This document shows, in pieces, positions 58,501 through 63,519 of a stretch of DNA of 64,000 bases. The notes below the pieces were generated by a model. It worked only from the letters and a program-made list of their open reading frames with translations. It did not search any database and was not told the DNA's origin. Positions within the stretch are counted from its first letter, which is position 1; every line of letters starts with the position of its first letter. Made by a program: the position numbers and the translations under genes. This stretch comes from Haemonchus contortus. Its lineage: Eukaryota > Nematoda > Chromadorea > Rhabditida > Trichostrongylidae. The stretch lies in assembly GCA_000469685.2 (NCBI GenBank), contig LS997566.1, positions 18,109,545 to 18,173,544 on the forward strand. Reading direction: 5' to 3'.

Positions 58501-59815
58501 TTATCTAGTTTTAAACGAATAATGGAAGTGATAGTTCAGAATAGTGTGAAAATAGCGAAGAAAACGCGAAAATAGGCGTATTCAGAGAAATATAAAGCTT
58601 CAAAAAGACAAAATTAGGTGTTGAAATTGGAATGAGACGACAGATGTTATATAGAAGAGGTATTCGGTCGATCTGCAATGTGGCCGCCACTGCATACAGT
58701 TGGCTGCAGTAAGCTGCTTCAGTGCAGAGTGTGGGTTCCAGTGGAAATGGTGCAACCCGTACAGCATTTACATCGCTGAAGAACTCGTCCGCCTTGGGTG
58801 TGTAGGTCGGTTAAGCCGATTCTAAGGCCCTTATTACCCCCTATTCTCACTGTTTTTCGACCCGATAGCGTCCCTCAATCTATTCTTGAGGGCCACATGG
58901 TTTATCCAAGGAGAAACCAGATGGACCATTTTCAACGTGAAATGAGCCTTTGGACGATTATGAAATCATGTACATAAGCGCAGAATATGCCTGCAATTTT
59001 ACGGTGAGAACTAAACAAATCGAAAGGCAGCATTTGAAAATAAATGTGATCTGCAATCAGATAAGTAGATAGGAAGATTTTGACACCAACGTTTATCTTC
59101 CTATTTACTCGCAAGTGAAAACTTCGAAAGCAAAAATGCTCATTTCGGAAAAGGAATTTCAGGAGCGTCGAATGAGGTTGTCTGCAGTTGTTCACAACCT
59201 TGTTGAAGCCCCTGCAGAAAACTCTGACCGTTTGAGTTTGGGGAATCTGCGATGTACTATGAACATCTATTGACTGAGCTGTAGAATTCTGCTTTTTCAG
59301 TAACTTTCCATCCCTGTCTGACTCTAATCAGATTCTGTCTGCATTTGGTTCCCACCCACTGAAGTTAATTGGTTGAAGGGCTTCTATTTTATGACTGGGA
59401 CTTGCATACAAGCTTTCACGCAGTATCAGGAGATACGCGGCTATGAAAAACTCACAGATGAAGTGGTTTTAGATTTGTGACTCCTCATGCTCCATATGAG
59501 GCTTTAGTTTCTTTTACTGATCTAAGAGCGAAATCCTAGCAGTTGTCAGGCCACGGATTGATTTACAAATTCCGGTAATTACGAAGCGGTAGGGGAAAAA
59601 GTTGTTTCAAAACACATAGTACGTGAAATAGAGTAAGAAGTTCAACAGATCACACCCTATTTCAATCAGAAGCTCTTCTCACATAAGTTGTCGCTGAATG
59701 TCAGAAAGAAAAGTTAAATTAAAGAATTCTGTATACCTAATAACTAACCACAGAACTGCTCGGATCTAAGGCGAGATGACATCAACAGTAAGAATATTAT
59801 CCGTAACAGAGTCAT
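25431..59815 (-). CDS. Receptor tyrosine kinase with vWA-like ectodomain (24 exons)
   Basis: Twenty-four exons join in phase to 2790 nt (929 residues plus TAA). Order: signal peptide (1-20, MTLLRIIFLLLMSS); a short Thr/Ser-rich stretch; a first vWA-like fold (about 66-250) starting DCGIAVILDLDRT, with the core strands NTIVLLTN and ITFTVIALG; a second, weaker vWA-like fold (about 253-430); one membrane helix (about 473-496); a juxtamembrane stretch; and a kinase domain (about 530-825). Kinase residues seen: loop GHGAYG at 544-549, lysine 582, alphaC glutamate 599, HRDLAARN at 685-692, DFG at 708-710, IKWLAIE, DVWSYG and the alphaI arginine in KRPSF. HRDLAARN marks it as a tyrosine kinase. The tail is Ser/Thr-rich. 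Several NxS/T sites lie outside the membrane. The closest C. elegans relative cannot be named from sequence alone. Introns are loaded with transposons, but no exon is broken, so the gene looks functional. Confidence 0.85.
27219..27256. repeat. Perfect 13-bp inverted repeat
   Basis: Arms 27219-27231 and 27244-27256 (actgaaacagagg) with a 12-nt loop. Confidence 0.8.
27377..27477 (-). CDS. RTK exon 23: tail
   Basis: Reads KRAITYTTPMSSLDSSDE and then LSKDENT, a Ser/Thr-rich cytosolic tail with one tyrosine. Acceptor gttttcag, donor gtgcgttc. Confidence 0.65.
28943..30416 (+). mobile_element. Tc1-like transposon, 1474 bp, inactive
   Basis: Terminal inverted repeats of about 210 bp begin CAGT and contain the motif cgtcgcaaaatgatacagcca twice per end (outer 28949 region and inner 29131-29151; right inner 30207-30227). 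This is an IR/DR layout like that of Sleeping Beauty-type elements. A TA stands at the left border; the right copy reads TG. The transposase inside is broken. Confidence 0.8.
29227..30149 (+). pseudogene. Tc1-like transposase pseudogene
   Basis: Plus-strand pieces in different frames: MGRGNLSSDFENGQILAKKE (N-terminal DNA-binding start), LGRSHAAVDNFIKNPEEYG and GRPSLLF (second helix-turn-helix and GRPR-like box), DGKKFNCDGPDG (first catalytic Asp region), GGGVMVWAAIS, and ENVWGFMVRKIYAQN near the third catalytic residue. Several frameshifts separate them and the middle is shortened, so no transposase can be made. Confidence 0.75.
30901..30962 (-). CDS. RTK exon 22: tail
   Basis: Reads RSRAGRRYSAERATECRMPP. 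Acceptor gattttcag-like (attttcag), strong donor gtgagtat. Needed to bridge the phase between exons 21 and 23, across a 4.6-kb and a 3.4-kb intron. Confidence 0.62.
31462..31507. repeat. 19-bp inverted repeat, one mismatch
   Basis: Arms 31462-31480 and 31489-31507 (atcaccttgtgttgtggca). A second small inverted pair (tttaccgag/ctcggtaaa) follows within 80 bp. Confidence 0.85.
32859..33130. repeat. AAGGCACAGTTCACG family copy
   Basis: Begins aaggcacagttcacgtaatt and shares the motif order aaaaagaaa ... ggatgaacgag ... cggcggtcaagg with the copy at 2104. The right boundary is uncertain. Confidence 0.5.
33153..33398. mobile_element. 246-bp MITE with 58-bp terminal inverted repeats
   Basis: Arms 33153-33210 and 33341-33398 are inverted copies with few mismatches (gatgaaaccggctagaaact and tgacccgtagaacacgaata shown). 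The 130-bp centre is non-coding. It lies in the intron between RTK exons 21 and 22. Confidence 0.75.
34786..35309 (+). mobile_element. Deleted mariner element, 524 bp
   Basis: Ends ttaggttgatgcataattat and its inverted copy are flanked by TA on both sides (34784-34785, 35310-35311). The interior has mariner-transposase-like shreds (NELLGNETVSQSRTTNG) with stops. Most of the gene is missing. Confidence 0.75.
35608..35701 (-). CDS. RTK exon 21: C-terminal lobe, helices H-I
   Basis: AEVMTRCWDKVPGKRPSFEE carries the conserved CW..xPxxRPSF motif that ends tyrosine kinase domains. Acceptor ttatttcag, donor gtatagca, phase 0 out. Confidence 0.87.
35897..36034 (-). CDS. RTK exon 20: helix F
   Basis: WSYGIVLFEMYSMGERPFED completes the DVWSYG motif across the junction. 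Ends RRPLLATDK before donor gtacgtgt. Confidence 0.87.
36186..36273. other. 88-nt hairpin, microRNA-precursor-like
   Basis: Arms 36186-36220 and 36239-36273 pair at about 29 of 35 positions with scattered mismatches around an 18-nt loop, the shape of a pre-miRNA. It lies in the intron between RTK exons 19 and 20. No known microRNA was recognised; it could be a decayed MITE. Confidence 0.35.
36369..36496 (-). CDS. RTK exon 19: DFG and activation segment
   Basis: ISDFGLSLTTEGESPLSASG followed by RLPIKWLAIECL and VKSDV. The activation segment has Ser and Thr but no Tyr, and APE is AIE. Acceptor aattgcag, donor gtaagttg, phase 2 out. Confidence 0.87.
37496..37536 (+). repeat. Two-copy 20-21-bp tandem repeat
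   Basis: gccacataaggcttcgaagt and gccacataggcttcgaagtc are adjacent and differ by one base. Confidence 0.8.
38584..38673 (-). CDS. RTK exon 18: catalytic loop
   Basis: Thirty codons with NIIHRDLAARNILIAG, the tyrosine-kinase catalytic loop with Asp and Asn. Acceptor attttttcag, donor gttcaaca. Confidence 0.88.
39235..39544 (-). mobile_element. 310-bp element with tRNA-like core and terminal direct repeats
   Basis: The same 16 bp (tctcacaaggttggcg) stands at both ends in direct orientation. Outside, atattcaaaaca is repeated at 39223-39234 and 39545-39556 as a 12-bp target duplication. On the minus strand 39345-39271 contains a perfect pol III B box (ggttcaagtcc) and a tRNA-like arm. It fits a tRNA-derived short retroelement with terminal repeats. 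It lies in the intron between RTK exons 17 and 18. Confidence 0.6.
39651..39725 (-). CDS. RTK exon 17: helix E
   Basis: Twenty-five codons ending EFLNFGWQIAQGM, the helix E motif. It is separated from exon 16 by a 59-bp intron, the only short intron seen in this gene. Confidence 0.85.
39785..39928 (-). CDS. RTK exon 16: hinge region
   Basis: MKSLGFHDNIVSMLGC then CLVMEYCANRDLLRFLKQ, the beta4-beta5-hinge-helix D segment typical of tyrosine kinases. Forty-eight codons, phase 0 both sides. Confidence 0.87.
40313..41545 (-). mobile_element. Full-length mariner element, inactive, 1233 bp
   Basis: Ends tcggtgtctataaagttcgt and inverted tgggtgtccataaagttcat, flanked by TA at 40311-40312 and 41546-41547. 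The transposase gene on the minus strand covers the whole length but has stops and frameshifts. Inserted in the intron between RTK exons 15 and 16. Confidence 0.82.
40480..41382 (-). pseudogene. Mariner transposase pseudogene
   Basis: Readable pieces in order: RCLLDYYNLGISRRQA (N-terminal HTH); MQTFGRPATVDR and PCSTIHKVLTESGKVSKKR; ARKRVEVSADNLLLRG; CQDEEWIYYSNPANKPVW (first catalytic Asp region, D-E-x-W); WNNARPHRAEDTQAVLD (second Asp lost or altered); and THPPYSPDISAFDYHIF (third Asp region). Frame changes and at least four stops make it non-functional. Confidence 0.8.
41736..41881 (-). CDS. RTK exon 15: beta3 lysine and helix C
   Basis: Carries a long beta2-beta3 loop (LIGPSPGILRHHKNEIAQ), then CAVKML with the ATP-binding lysine, and SEFMHEIEL with the helix C glutamate. 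Acceptor gtcttcag, donor gtaggcga. Confidence 0.87.
41945..42847 (+). mobile_element. Internally deleted mariner element, 903 bp
   Basis: Ends ttgggttgtaacataagttt and its inverted copy are flanked by TA (41943-41944, 42848-42849). It belongs to a different mariner family from the neighbours at 34786 and 40313. It fills most of the intron between RTK exons 14 and 15. Confidence 0.82.
42211..42741 (+). CDS. Mariner transposase, C-terminal half
   Basis: An open frame of 176 codons with KKVMICVWWDWCTGKLLA, VILLHDNTKPHIAQV (second catalytic Asp, HDN), QHPPHSPGLAPADYHLFRSM (third Asp, ADYHLF) and the C-terminal INKLVERWEEV. The N-terminal DNA-binding region and the first catalytic Asp are deleted, so it cannot cut DNA itself. 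The long intact C-terminal frame suggests a fairly recent deletion. Confidence 0.82.
   Translation: MQWYGEIVSGVSTERCGWPQERRQSRESSKIFTQKKVMICVWWDWCTGKLLARNATVNKAVYIAQLNSVNEAIRLKRPYRRGQVILLHDNTKPHIAQVNKTAIQELEWEVLQHPPHSPGLAPADYHLFRSMLNQVRGVTFAGEGDLKNWLNKFFDTTMADFWRIAINKLVERWEEV
42899..42984 (-). CDS. RTK exon 14: kinase glycine-rich loop
   Basis: Reads DYWELSPEQVLIKNEQ and LGHGAYGQVYK, the beta1-loop-beta2 of the kinase (GxGxYGxV). The acceptor giving correct phase is cgtcacag; donor gtaaattc. Confidence 0.87.
43740..43906 (-). CDS. RTK exon 13: transmembrane helix and juxtamembrane
   Basis: TSVPTIMFIIIGTCAGAVLI followed by LIIATVLF is a clear transmembrane helix, then the basic RQK stop-transfer signal and an acidic juxtamembrane end (DQEVEDDE). 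Donor gtgagttc, phase 2. Confidence 0.82.
44209..44255 (-). CDS. RTK exon 12: membrane-proximal
   Basis: Short exon reading YRQNLRELYEVEFVK. Acceptor tccaacag, donor gtaagtgt. Its 47 nt restore phase 0 before the transmembrane exon. Confidence 0.65.
44290..44401 (-). CDS. RTK exon 11: ectodomain
   Basis: Reads LAAEVYQNQTSIPRSHIV and on to VTLCPTK. One NQT site. Acceptor aatgcttcag, donor gttagttg; phase 0 in, 1 out. Confidence 0.7.
44522..44551 (+). repeat. Tandem duplication of a 15-bp unit
   Basis: ctgttcagaataag is repeated back to back. Confidence 0.7.
44804..44890 (-). CDS. RTK exon 10: ectodomain
   Basis: Twenty-nine codons: NFVSAYNDRFGVLPKK then YYFEIIAFNE, plausibly the following helix and strand of the second fold. 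Phase 0 both sides; donor gtgagttc. Confidence 0.75.
45707..45852 (-). CDS. RTK exon 9: ectodomain
   Basis: Reads GMLAVAAQTIDVADNTTLQL and ends RITLMTDFVSQ, a second VLLTD-like strand. One NTT site. Phase 1 in, 0 out; donor gttagctg. Confidence 0.78.
46481..46610 (-). CDS. RTK exon 8: ectodomain
   Basis: Begins KSGMKVAVRFLARNNVDSG and ends SADEILLNA. Acceptor atttctgaaaatg read on the minus strand as tttcag; donor gtgggtgg, phase 1 out. Confidence 0.75.
46700..46900. repeat. AAGGCACAGTTCACG family copy
   Basis: Begins aaaggcacagtccacgataa, followed by ttttgggttatcc and a purine-rich body with ggacgag. The right end is not defined. Confidence 0.5.
47553..47681 (-). CDS. RTK exon 7: start of second ectodomain fold
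   Basis: Forty-three codons: NNYWHITYLFALSNRTTDAE then FQRAVKFIATPLQQCA. One NRT glycosylation site. The strand-loop-helix pattern resembles another vWA-like start without a metal site. Phase 0 both sides. Confidence 0.78.
48244..48399 (-). CDS. RTK exon 6: end of first vWA-like fold
   Basis: Fifty-two codons with VANIVNYGCITFTVIALGN, matching the vWA betaE region (xGI-x-F-x-I-G-x-G), then LLYQYYSSYTQRLFVVPGY. Acceptor tttgcag, donor gtatgttc. Confidence 0.82.
48482..48580 (-). CDS. RTK exon 5: vWA-like core strand
   Basis: Thirty-three codons ending NTIVLLTNRVFVTDQEMLGK, the pattern of the vWA betaD strand (VLLTD-like). Acceptor cattccag, donor gtaagttc; phase 0 both sides. Confidence 0.82.
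49578..49680 (+). repeat. (AGAC)n microsatellite
   Basis: Imperfect agac/aggc tetranucleotide repeats, next to RTK exon 4 in the intron. Opposing long frames across it are artefacts. Confidence 0.85.
49748..49897 (-). CDS. RTK exon 4: ectodomain
   Basis: Fifty codons, including TVCCAEEVCSQQIEL (four cysteines) and NETSKANFT with two glycosylation sites. Acceptor ttatctag, donor gtgagtga; phase 0 both sides. Confidence 0.8.
49952..50113 (-). CDS. RTK exon 3: start of first vWA-like fold
   Basis: Reads VQHDCGIAVILDLDRTYTT, then GFYDVRLFISDTIAGC. The hydrophobic strand followed by DLDRT sits where vWA domains carry the DxSxS metal site, here degenerate. Exactly 54 codons, phase 0 on both sides. 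Confidence 0.82.
50200..50751 (+). repeat. 5' LTR of outer element
   Basis: Matches 57351-57863 over most of its length, with a TATA box (tataaaa, 50344-50350) and an end in CA next to the primer-binding-like site. The left edge is approximate. Confidence 0.72.
50890..51380 (+). pseudogene. Outer element 5' coding remnant (gag-like)
   Basis: Coding-like plus-strand text: ATAREEYSEMAQSLADELES, then after a GC-rich palindrome VSEITKAVEKLRSEVRKIRT in another frame, a coiled-coil pattern. It is broken by a stop and by the inner element. It may be a gag N terminus, but no family was recognised. Confidence 0.35.
51062..51206. repeat. GC-rich inverted repeat with ACGG/CCGT repeats
   Basis: ttcagcgcgtgctgcgacgg followed by cgg in the left arm (51062-51099) is repeated inverted at 51161-51206. 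Both outer edges extend into (CCGT)n/(ACGG)n repeats. The loop is 61 bp. Confidence 0.8.
51381..51813 (+). repeat. 5' LTR of inner element
   Basis: Nearly identical to 56211-56635. It ends ctaaacttcact, followed by tgggggccaaagcc (primer-binding-like). The first few bases before ggcatgc are not shared with the 3' LTR. Confidence 0.82.
51577..51584 (+). promoter_or_regulatory. TATA box in inner 5' LTR
   Basis: tataaata, conserved at 56400-56407 in the 3' LTR. Confidence 0.55.
51863..53386 (+). CDS. Gag (capsid) of inner Ty3/gypsy element
   Basis: ATG at 51863 opens MSTSTAVGVDELMESF; the frame has 507 codons. A coiled coil (about residues 155-190, EIESLRNQIELLQEQVLSLT) precedes a capsid-like domain (from about residue 310: VRKYNGKNSLSKFVRGLDVK, then a helical array to LEKLQGNADY). 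The TAA at 53384 lies just before TSKPFVKCYNC in the same frame, so the nucleic-acid-binding zinc knuckle follows the stop. The upstream TTG-initiated extension of the frame is not needed. Confidence 0.8.
   Translation: MSTSTAVGVDELMESFNEPQSLNNWEELGVSCQFEELNSSFRNILVRLDDVLSDQTRNFSRAKRRSILDTVRGTVQCTFAKVKERLELNAQMTGTSFFDEIQMSQEELRDFLPTVSAHSRTLCEVAASLECEPDQVKETLDEKCETILELRNKQSTMQLTSEQEIDEKNREIESLRNQIELLQEQVLSLTGGSSQSVIRSSHAVPTAGEKVDSWQAVRSHYATLKDRVVNNSIQEPKGSRVTNDGHRYARTRASPRSSRLSSTEYFQGSTSGESTSVASHATTNKAHAVDLANNMLTVLKEVFKTQCVADVRKYNGKNSLSKFVRGLDVKFPATLWQDSDRRVLLVNHLEGTALSLYKSFPQSVRGGTFKEVVDALKGARKNPCERLKDLKEWETLFKRNNESIVDFCCRMEDLSRRIHPSSEWDFIRGSKLYSCLQQWQNSYHMLAALDAPEGTVYAEVKRVAMRLEKLQGNADYILSSHPVRFQKKFIDRKSVDSQNSKELRRDG
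53387..54237 (+). pseudogene. Zinc knuckle and aspartic protease region of inner element
   Basis: CYNCGKK is read in the gag frame, and the rest of a CX2CX4HX4C knuckle (GHATADC) in the -1 frame, across a run of six A. The -1 frame then stays open to 54237 and holds KALVDTGSVISIVPVGLL, the retropepsin active-site motif DTG with hydrophobic strands. A TGA at 54235 separates it from RT in the same frame. Confidence 0.75.
54283..55608 (+). CDS. Reverse transcriptase and RNase H of inner element
   Basis: Frame with TTRLCVDYREVNKVTKKDSY, TSLDLASGYWQVPL, LLFGLTTAPAKFQRLMD and VSVYIDDILIATD (catalytic YIDD at residue 223), LEFLGHVVDADGV and LRTFLGMAGYYRKFV: all RT blocks of Ty3/gypsy. RNase H starts FAIYTDASTAGIGAVLAQ (first catalytic Asp). 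A deletion near 55495 shifts the frame, so the last 35 codons are out of register. Same frame as the protease upstream after one TGA. Confidence 0.85.
   Translation: MMVLHQHAVLQDAERIHALMDILNKNRKAGVIPEELRRVIEEYSDVFAVPDKELTQTNLVTHDIDVGGHLPIRQKTRPVPYGIRAEVDTMLRDLKERIVIEDSQSPWASPIVLVAKKDGTTRLCVDYREVNKVTKKDSYPLPPIDITLQNLQGKRWFTSLDLASGYWQVPLTERAKEISAFTTTSGQFQFRVLLFGLTTAPAKFQRLMDKVLGDVIGPEVSVYIDDILIATDSISRHVDVLGKVLLAFRHAKLKVKPQKCRIMEPSLEFLGHVVDADGVRADPEKVSRIKNYARPQNVAQLRTFLGMAGYYRKFVLRFVQIAKPLYELTSSRNLFNWSEEHSMAFEALKKALTETPVLAQPNLEKARDGSRPFAIYTDASTAGIGAVLAQEGDDGLLHPLFFTSDWSREKLPRNRSGSAGIDIQSKKVPLLYLRDSYNSGD
55457..56210 (+). pseudogene. RNase H C-terminus and integrase zinc-finger region
   Basis: In the shifted frame: EKNYHVTDQEALALIFSLKK (RNase H), TANVVADALSRG (connector), and the integrase H2C2 module (HIFWPGMYQDLVSLCRGCQKC). 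The second zinc histidine reads R (VFGGRFNAK). The catalytic DDE core and C-terminal domain are absent; the frame runs into the LTR and stops there. Confidence 0.78.
56211..56635 (+). repeat. 3' LTR of inner element
   Basis: Starts ggcatgcaaccaatattaag directly after integrase zinc-finger coding with no polypurine tract, so its 5' edge may have been removed by the deletion. Confidence 0.82.
56674..57069 (+). CDS. Outer element ORF, unidentified
   Basis: 131 codons from MEGTNSQEEKAAIP. The middle has alternating hydrophobic strands (DVLLIVGADDASVDRIVKN, LASRDVQVAIGMAP) and the end is helical. The frame is intact between the inner insertion and the 3' LTR. No known domain was recognised; it could be the C-terminal part of a gag-like protein cut by the insertion. 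Confidence 0.45.
   Translation: MEGTNSQEEKAAIPAHSSLLVKIHMLLDDAVTGITYSMDELPQIELNSDVLLIVGADDASVDRIVKNLAPWLEGLASRDVQVAIGMAPMEHQTVEQEKKWSKVYSMMKAAVDNVGKVANHVRLPDDARAGE
57351..57863 (+). repeat. 3' LTR of outer element
   Basis: Follows a polypurine tract, has a TATA box at 57509-57515 and ends near cttaca. It lacks about 60 bp present in the 5' LTR. Confidence 0.72.
58150..58271 (-). CDS. RTK exon 2: N-terminal ectodomain
   Basis: Reads DHSATDGSDPTPTWAPSDTC and ends VPPVLNSSAQTY with an NSS glycosylation site. Acceptor aagctcag, donor gtgagttc; phase 1 in, phase 0 out. It lies just outside the nested LTR elements that fill the next intron. Confidence 0.75.
58474..58660. repeat. AAGGCACAGTTCACG family copy
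   Basis: Begins gaagccacagttcacgataa with ctttgggttatct and a purine-rich body. It lies in the first RTK intron. Confidence 0.5.
59064..59109. repeat. 15-bp inverted repeat, one mismatch
   Basis: agtagataggaagat (59064-59078) is repeated inverted at 59095-59109 with a 16-nt loop. Confidence 0.8.
59749..59815 (-). CDS. RTK exon 1: start codon and signal peptide
   Basis: ATG at 59815 opens MTLLRIIFLLLMSSRLRSEQ, a typical signal peptide with a hydrophobic core, followed by FC. Donor gttagtta, phase 1. Chosen as first exon because its phase and extracellular targeting fit exon 2. No better start was found nearby. Confidence 0.68.
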
Positions 59816-60147
59816 CGCTCTATCAGCTGCATTGAAGGTGCTGGGAGCGATGACGAAAACGGTCTACTGAAAAATGGAAAAACTTGAAGATTCGTATTAT
59901 TTAAAACATAAGAGCACGAATGTCAAATGCAGCTGTAAATAATGGCTTCACCGTGGTATACCTTTGAAATATAGCGAGTTCGGCATTCAAAGTTAACATC
60001 CAAAAATTGTGGTAGTTAATCGGATTTCGAAATGCAACACTTTTTTTCCGAACAGGTGAGACATTCTGATAAACGCTCTATGAGAGTGATAGTTCTTCAT
60101 GCCGACCAATAAACAAACTACTACGTGGTTCCACACTTAGACAAAAT

Positions 60148-60235
60148 TCATTCAATTAGCCGTTCATCCGAGGAATCATCTACATTGATGGAGCTTTCAA
60201 AATGATCATCTGACTTCATTTTCAACGGCTTCTCG
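60148..60235 (-). CDS. Possible terminal exon with acidic tail
   Basis: Minus-strand frame LKMKSDDHFESSINVDDSSD ending ERLIE and TGA, after acceptor-like ctgttcgag. Gene not identified. It ends about 330 bp upstream of the RTK start codon. Confidence 0.3.
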
Positions 60236-60741
60236 AACAGAAAAAGTACTTTAGAATTATGTGCACGTACGAAGACTACTTTCAAAGAGAATCAGAATGA
60301 ATGATCAAGTTTTTTAGTACATGAAACACTTGTTGCGGATACTGTCACAAATACAAGTGAGAGAAGCAGACAATATGCCTATTAATGTTGACAGCATTTC
60401 CTCGGGCACTCGAATAATTGCAATAATTGCAAAGATCTGCCATTCCAACGATGATATTTAAATGAAAATGCTTTAAGAAAGGGAAAGGTATTTTTTGATA
60501 AAAGAAAAAAACGACTATTTTTTTTATCAAGTTTGCGATTAGAGGTCAACATCCTTGTCTTTAACTCTTTCCCCATATAAAACAGAAAGCAAATTACCGA
60601 AAAACCCATTCTATTAAAATGAACGAATTTTAAACATTTAAAGTACGCATTCCGAGACCTTCAAGTAGTCCAGAGACTCGAGAATACAAGGAATTCTGGA
60701 ATCAAGAAAATAAAGCAATAATACAAGGCGTTCTAGTAGTT

Positions 60742-60885
60742 TTTCGATTGTTACCATTGACGCGGTCGAAGCCGCGACTGATAACAAGTCGACCGGAATG
60801 AGTCAGAATGAATCTCCCCCAATGCAGCTGAGATCTTCCTTCGTACATGGTTATGTCAGAGAGGGTTATAAAGACATGTTCGTCG
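60742..60885 (-). CDS. Possible exon, unidentified
   Basis: Minus-strand frame DEHVFITLSDITMYEGRSQL then HWGRFILTHSGRLVISRGFD, with acceptor ctttctaag and a good donor (gtcaatg|gtaaca). It looks like real protein with beta-strand pattern. Phase does not match 60148-60235 directly. Confidence 0.35.
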
Positions 60886-61012
60886 GAAGGCTTAGAAAGT
60901 AGCAATTTGGGGAGAAATCGCTCATTACAATTACGAGGGCCATTAGGTTTTTAAGAAAATATTCCAGCTTTTCATGGAGACTCTCTGTAAATTATCATCA
61001 AACATGAGGAAT

Positions 61013-61280
61013 TTATGAGATCAATCGATTATGAGAAGTGATCTCACGACCAATGCGTGAATATTCTAGCGGCTGTAGGTAAGATAAGGTGCTTGTAGAG
61101 TCGTTAATTTTATGGTCGTAAAATGATGACAGGCGCCTTTTGAGTCCATCAGGCAACACCGCTCCGCTTAAAGCTTTGCAACACATTAGCTTCATCAAAG
61201 GAATATGTGAAACTCGTCCACATCGTACAGTTCGTACTAAGTGATTATGAATATTTGGTATCACAGCTTCTGCTGCGGAG
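61013..61280 (-). CDS. Possible exon, SOCS-box-like helix pattern
   Basis: Minus-strand frame NIHNHLVRTVRCGRVSHIPL then MKLMCCKALSGAVLPDGLKR. The L-x-x-C ... LP-x-x-L-x-x-x-L spacing recalls a SOCS box, but this is weak. Acceptor-like ccgcag at the start; TAA at 61013. Confidence 0.3.
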
Positions 61281-61637
61281 GATCTCGAGTGAGACAAGTT
61301 TTGAAGATTTGGTGCCGGTATAGCTGTATTTCTTCCGGATTCGGGTCAATGTCCTTGTTATATCTGAAATCGTGTTTTCATCGAATATAAAGAGTAAGTG
61401 AGGCGACTCCTTCTGCAGCTTTCTACAACTTTTATTGGTCCAACTTGACATCCATCCTTGTCATCGCATAGAAGTGAATCGAGAACAGCGGGAGAGCAGC
61501 GGAAACCATAAATTGAGATTTGAAATAGAACTAATTATTGCCTAGCAGCTCATCCCATAGGTTTGATTACTTGTACTTACGGGACGACTTGGAGAACAAA
61601 TACAGAAGTTACCGATTGGTCCATTCACTGCGCTTAC

Positions 61638-61772
61638 CCCACCACAAAAAATTTTTGGTGTCCGGGCAAGCGAACGAGGTATCACAGACGGAGAAAGGTG
61701 GACATTCAATTTGGTGAAGTGTCCACTTCAAGATGTGCGATGTGCAACATCCCTTCAAAGTAACTTTCCATA
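61638..61772 (-). CDS. Possible cysteine-rich exon
   Basis: Minus-strand frame HQIECPPFSVCDTSFACPDT followed by KNFLWWG and donor gtaagcgc. Four cysteines suggest an extracellular module. No gene was assigned. Confidence 0.3.
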
Positions 61773-62655
61773 AGCCTTATCGACATTCCACCGAAATGAA
61801 CCTCTCCTTCGACAATCCAAAATAGTTCCCTTGTCCCCCTCGCTACTCGCCCCCCCCCCCTCCCTTTTCGCAATCACGAACTAAATAGTAAGTGAGCGTT
61901 GGTGAGATGTGAACTTCTGTTTTTGATGGTCATGAGTCATGGAATTTCGCTCTTTAACACAGTCGCGTCGATGACAGCCAACATGGGATGCGAACAGCAA
62001 GTGCTTCTTGGACCGTGGCGGCCTAAATGGGCTGCCAGGTAATAATTGCCTGTCACTTGCTTATATAATAATATCTTTGAATATTCTCATCATTAATGAA
62101 ATGGTTTCGGGTTAGCGTACAATCTATTTCCGTCGGCAAAGGAAACGTTGGAAGACAACGACTTTATCCAAACATTAACGACTGCAGTGACACTTGCTTA
62201 AATAACGCAAACAAACAATTTTTTGGCACACAGTACATTCGGTATAAACTCCACTAACGACTTCCCTGCCTTCTTCTCTTCATATATTAGAACGTAGCGT
62301 TAGTAGCAGCCATAACAGTTTTTTCGCCCGCACTCCCCAACGGATTTGTTGATCATTTTCTCTTTTGTCAGTGAGTTGTACCTTGCGTTTTTACAGTTGT
62401 GGCGTATTGTCAGCATCTTCAACAGTCCTATATAAAAACACAGCACCAAAAATTGCATCACTTTTTGTTCATCGGCTTCCTTTATTTCGCTGACTTGATG
62501 ACTCCGCACCGATTAGTTTCCTGTACACTAAAAGCAAGCAACTACTCGTTAAGAAAAATGCGGAAGCAGTCCACTAGTTCGCTGGAGGTAGTGCTAGTAA
62601 GAATGGATAAAGATTCTTTCACATCAGTACGCCAGTTGTTCTTATCGAAAACACG

Positions 62656-62839
62656 TTATTCAGGTGCGTCGTTATCCGATTCTTCTACATCATCATTGAC
62701 AATGAGGACACCATCGTAACCCTTTGGGAAGTCTAACTTCTCTCCAATATCGAGCAACAAATCGTCGGAACTCTGGCTTAGGTCGTCGTTGTTATATGTA
62801 GTTTGTGTGTTTTCTGCGACCATGGTAGCCCATATGGGC
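62656..62839 (-). CDS. Possible terminal exon with acidic tail
   Basis: After acceptor ggtcgcag, the minus frame reads NTQTTYNNDDLSQSSDDLLL, then GEKLDFPKGYDGVLIVND, ending DVEESDNDAPE and TAA. Acidic C terminus similar in character to 60148-60235. Confidence 0.35.
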
Positions 62840-63519
62840 TGCCACGGCACCCGTCTATGGTAGACGCATTGGCAAAAGCTCCGCTCGTCACAAGTGAATC
62901 AAGAAACAACACTCTACTACGGCCACTACAGCATAAAGATGAGTTGGAGTTGGAGTATTCCACTTACCATCTATTCGGATTGACTGGGCGCAAGAAATTG
63001 TGGGCTCAATCTCTCAAGTACTGTTTGGATTCATACGTGAAAGCTTCGCAACGAATGTCGTCTCCACAGCTAGAGACTACACGATCTGAGTACGCTGTTT
63101 GCCTGCATAGTTGATTGAGAGCGAAATTGGTCAAGTCAGTGATTCTGAGGTTGTGAAGAGCCCTAATACACGTGCCTACCATAGTATTGATTAAATGTTC
63201 CTTAAATGATTAATGGTTAAAGGTACGAAATAGTACAATTGATCTTTCCGTCCATCCTAATTCAATAATTCATTCGACTTTTGCCTGACTTGTAGATATG
63301 GAAGTCGAACCTTACTGCAATATTCAAAATGTCAGGGAAAGCTTGAACATCGGTTCGGAAGCCTAATCAATAGTTCAGCAAAACGAACTCGGGCAGGTTT
63401 GAGATTTTGGTTTAGAACACATTGATTAACCTGATTTCAGACGAGCGCCGAATGTGTGGTGCAGCCCAAGAAAAGCAGATTGACATGCACCTACTTACAG
63501 AATAGCAATAATCATACCT

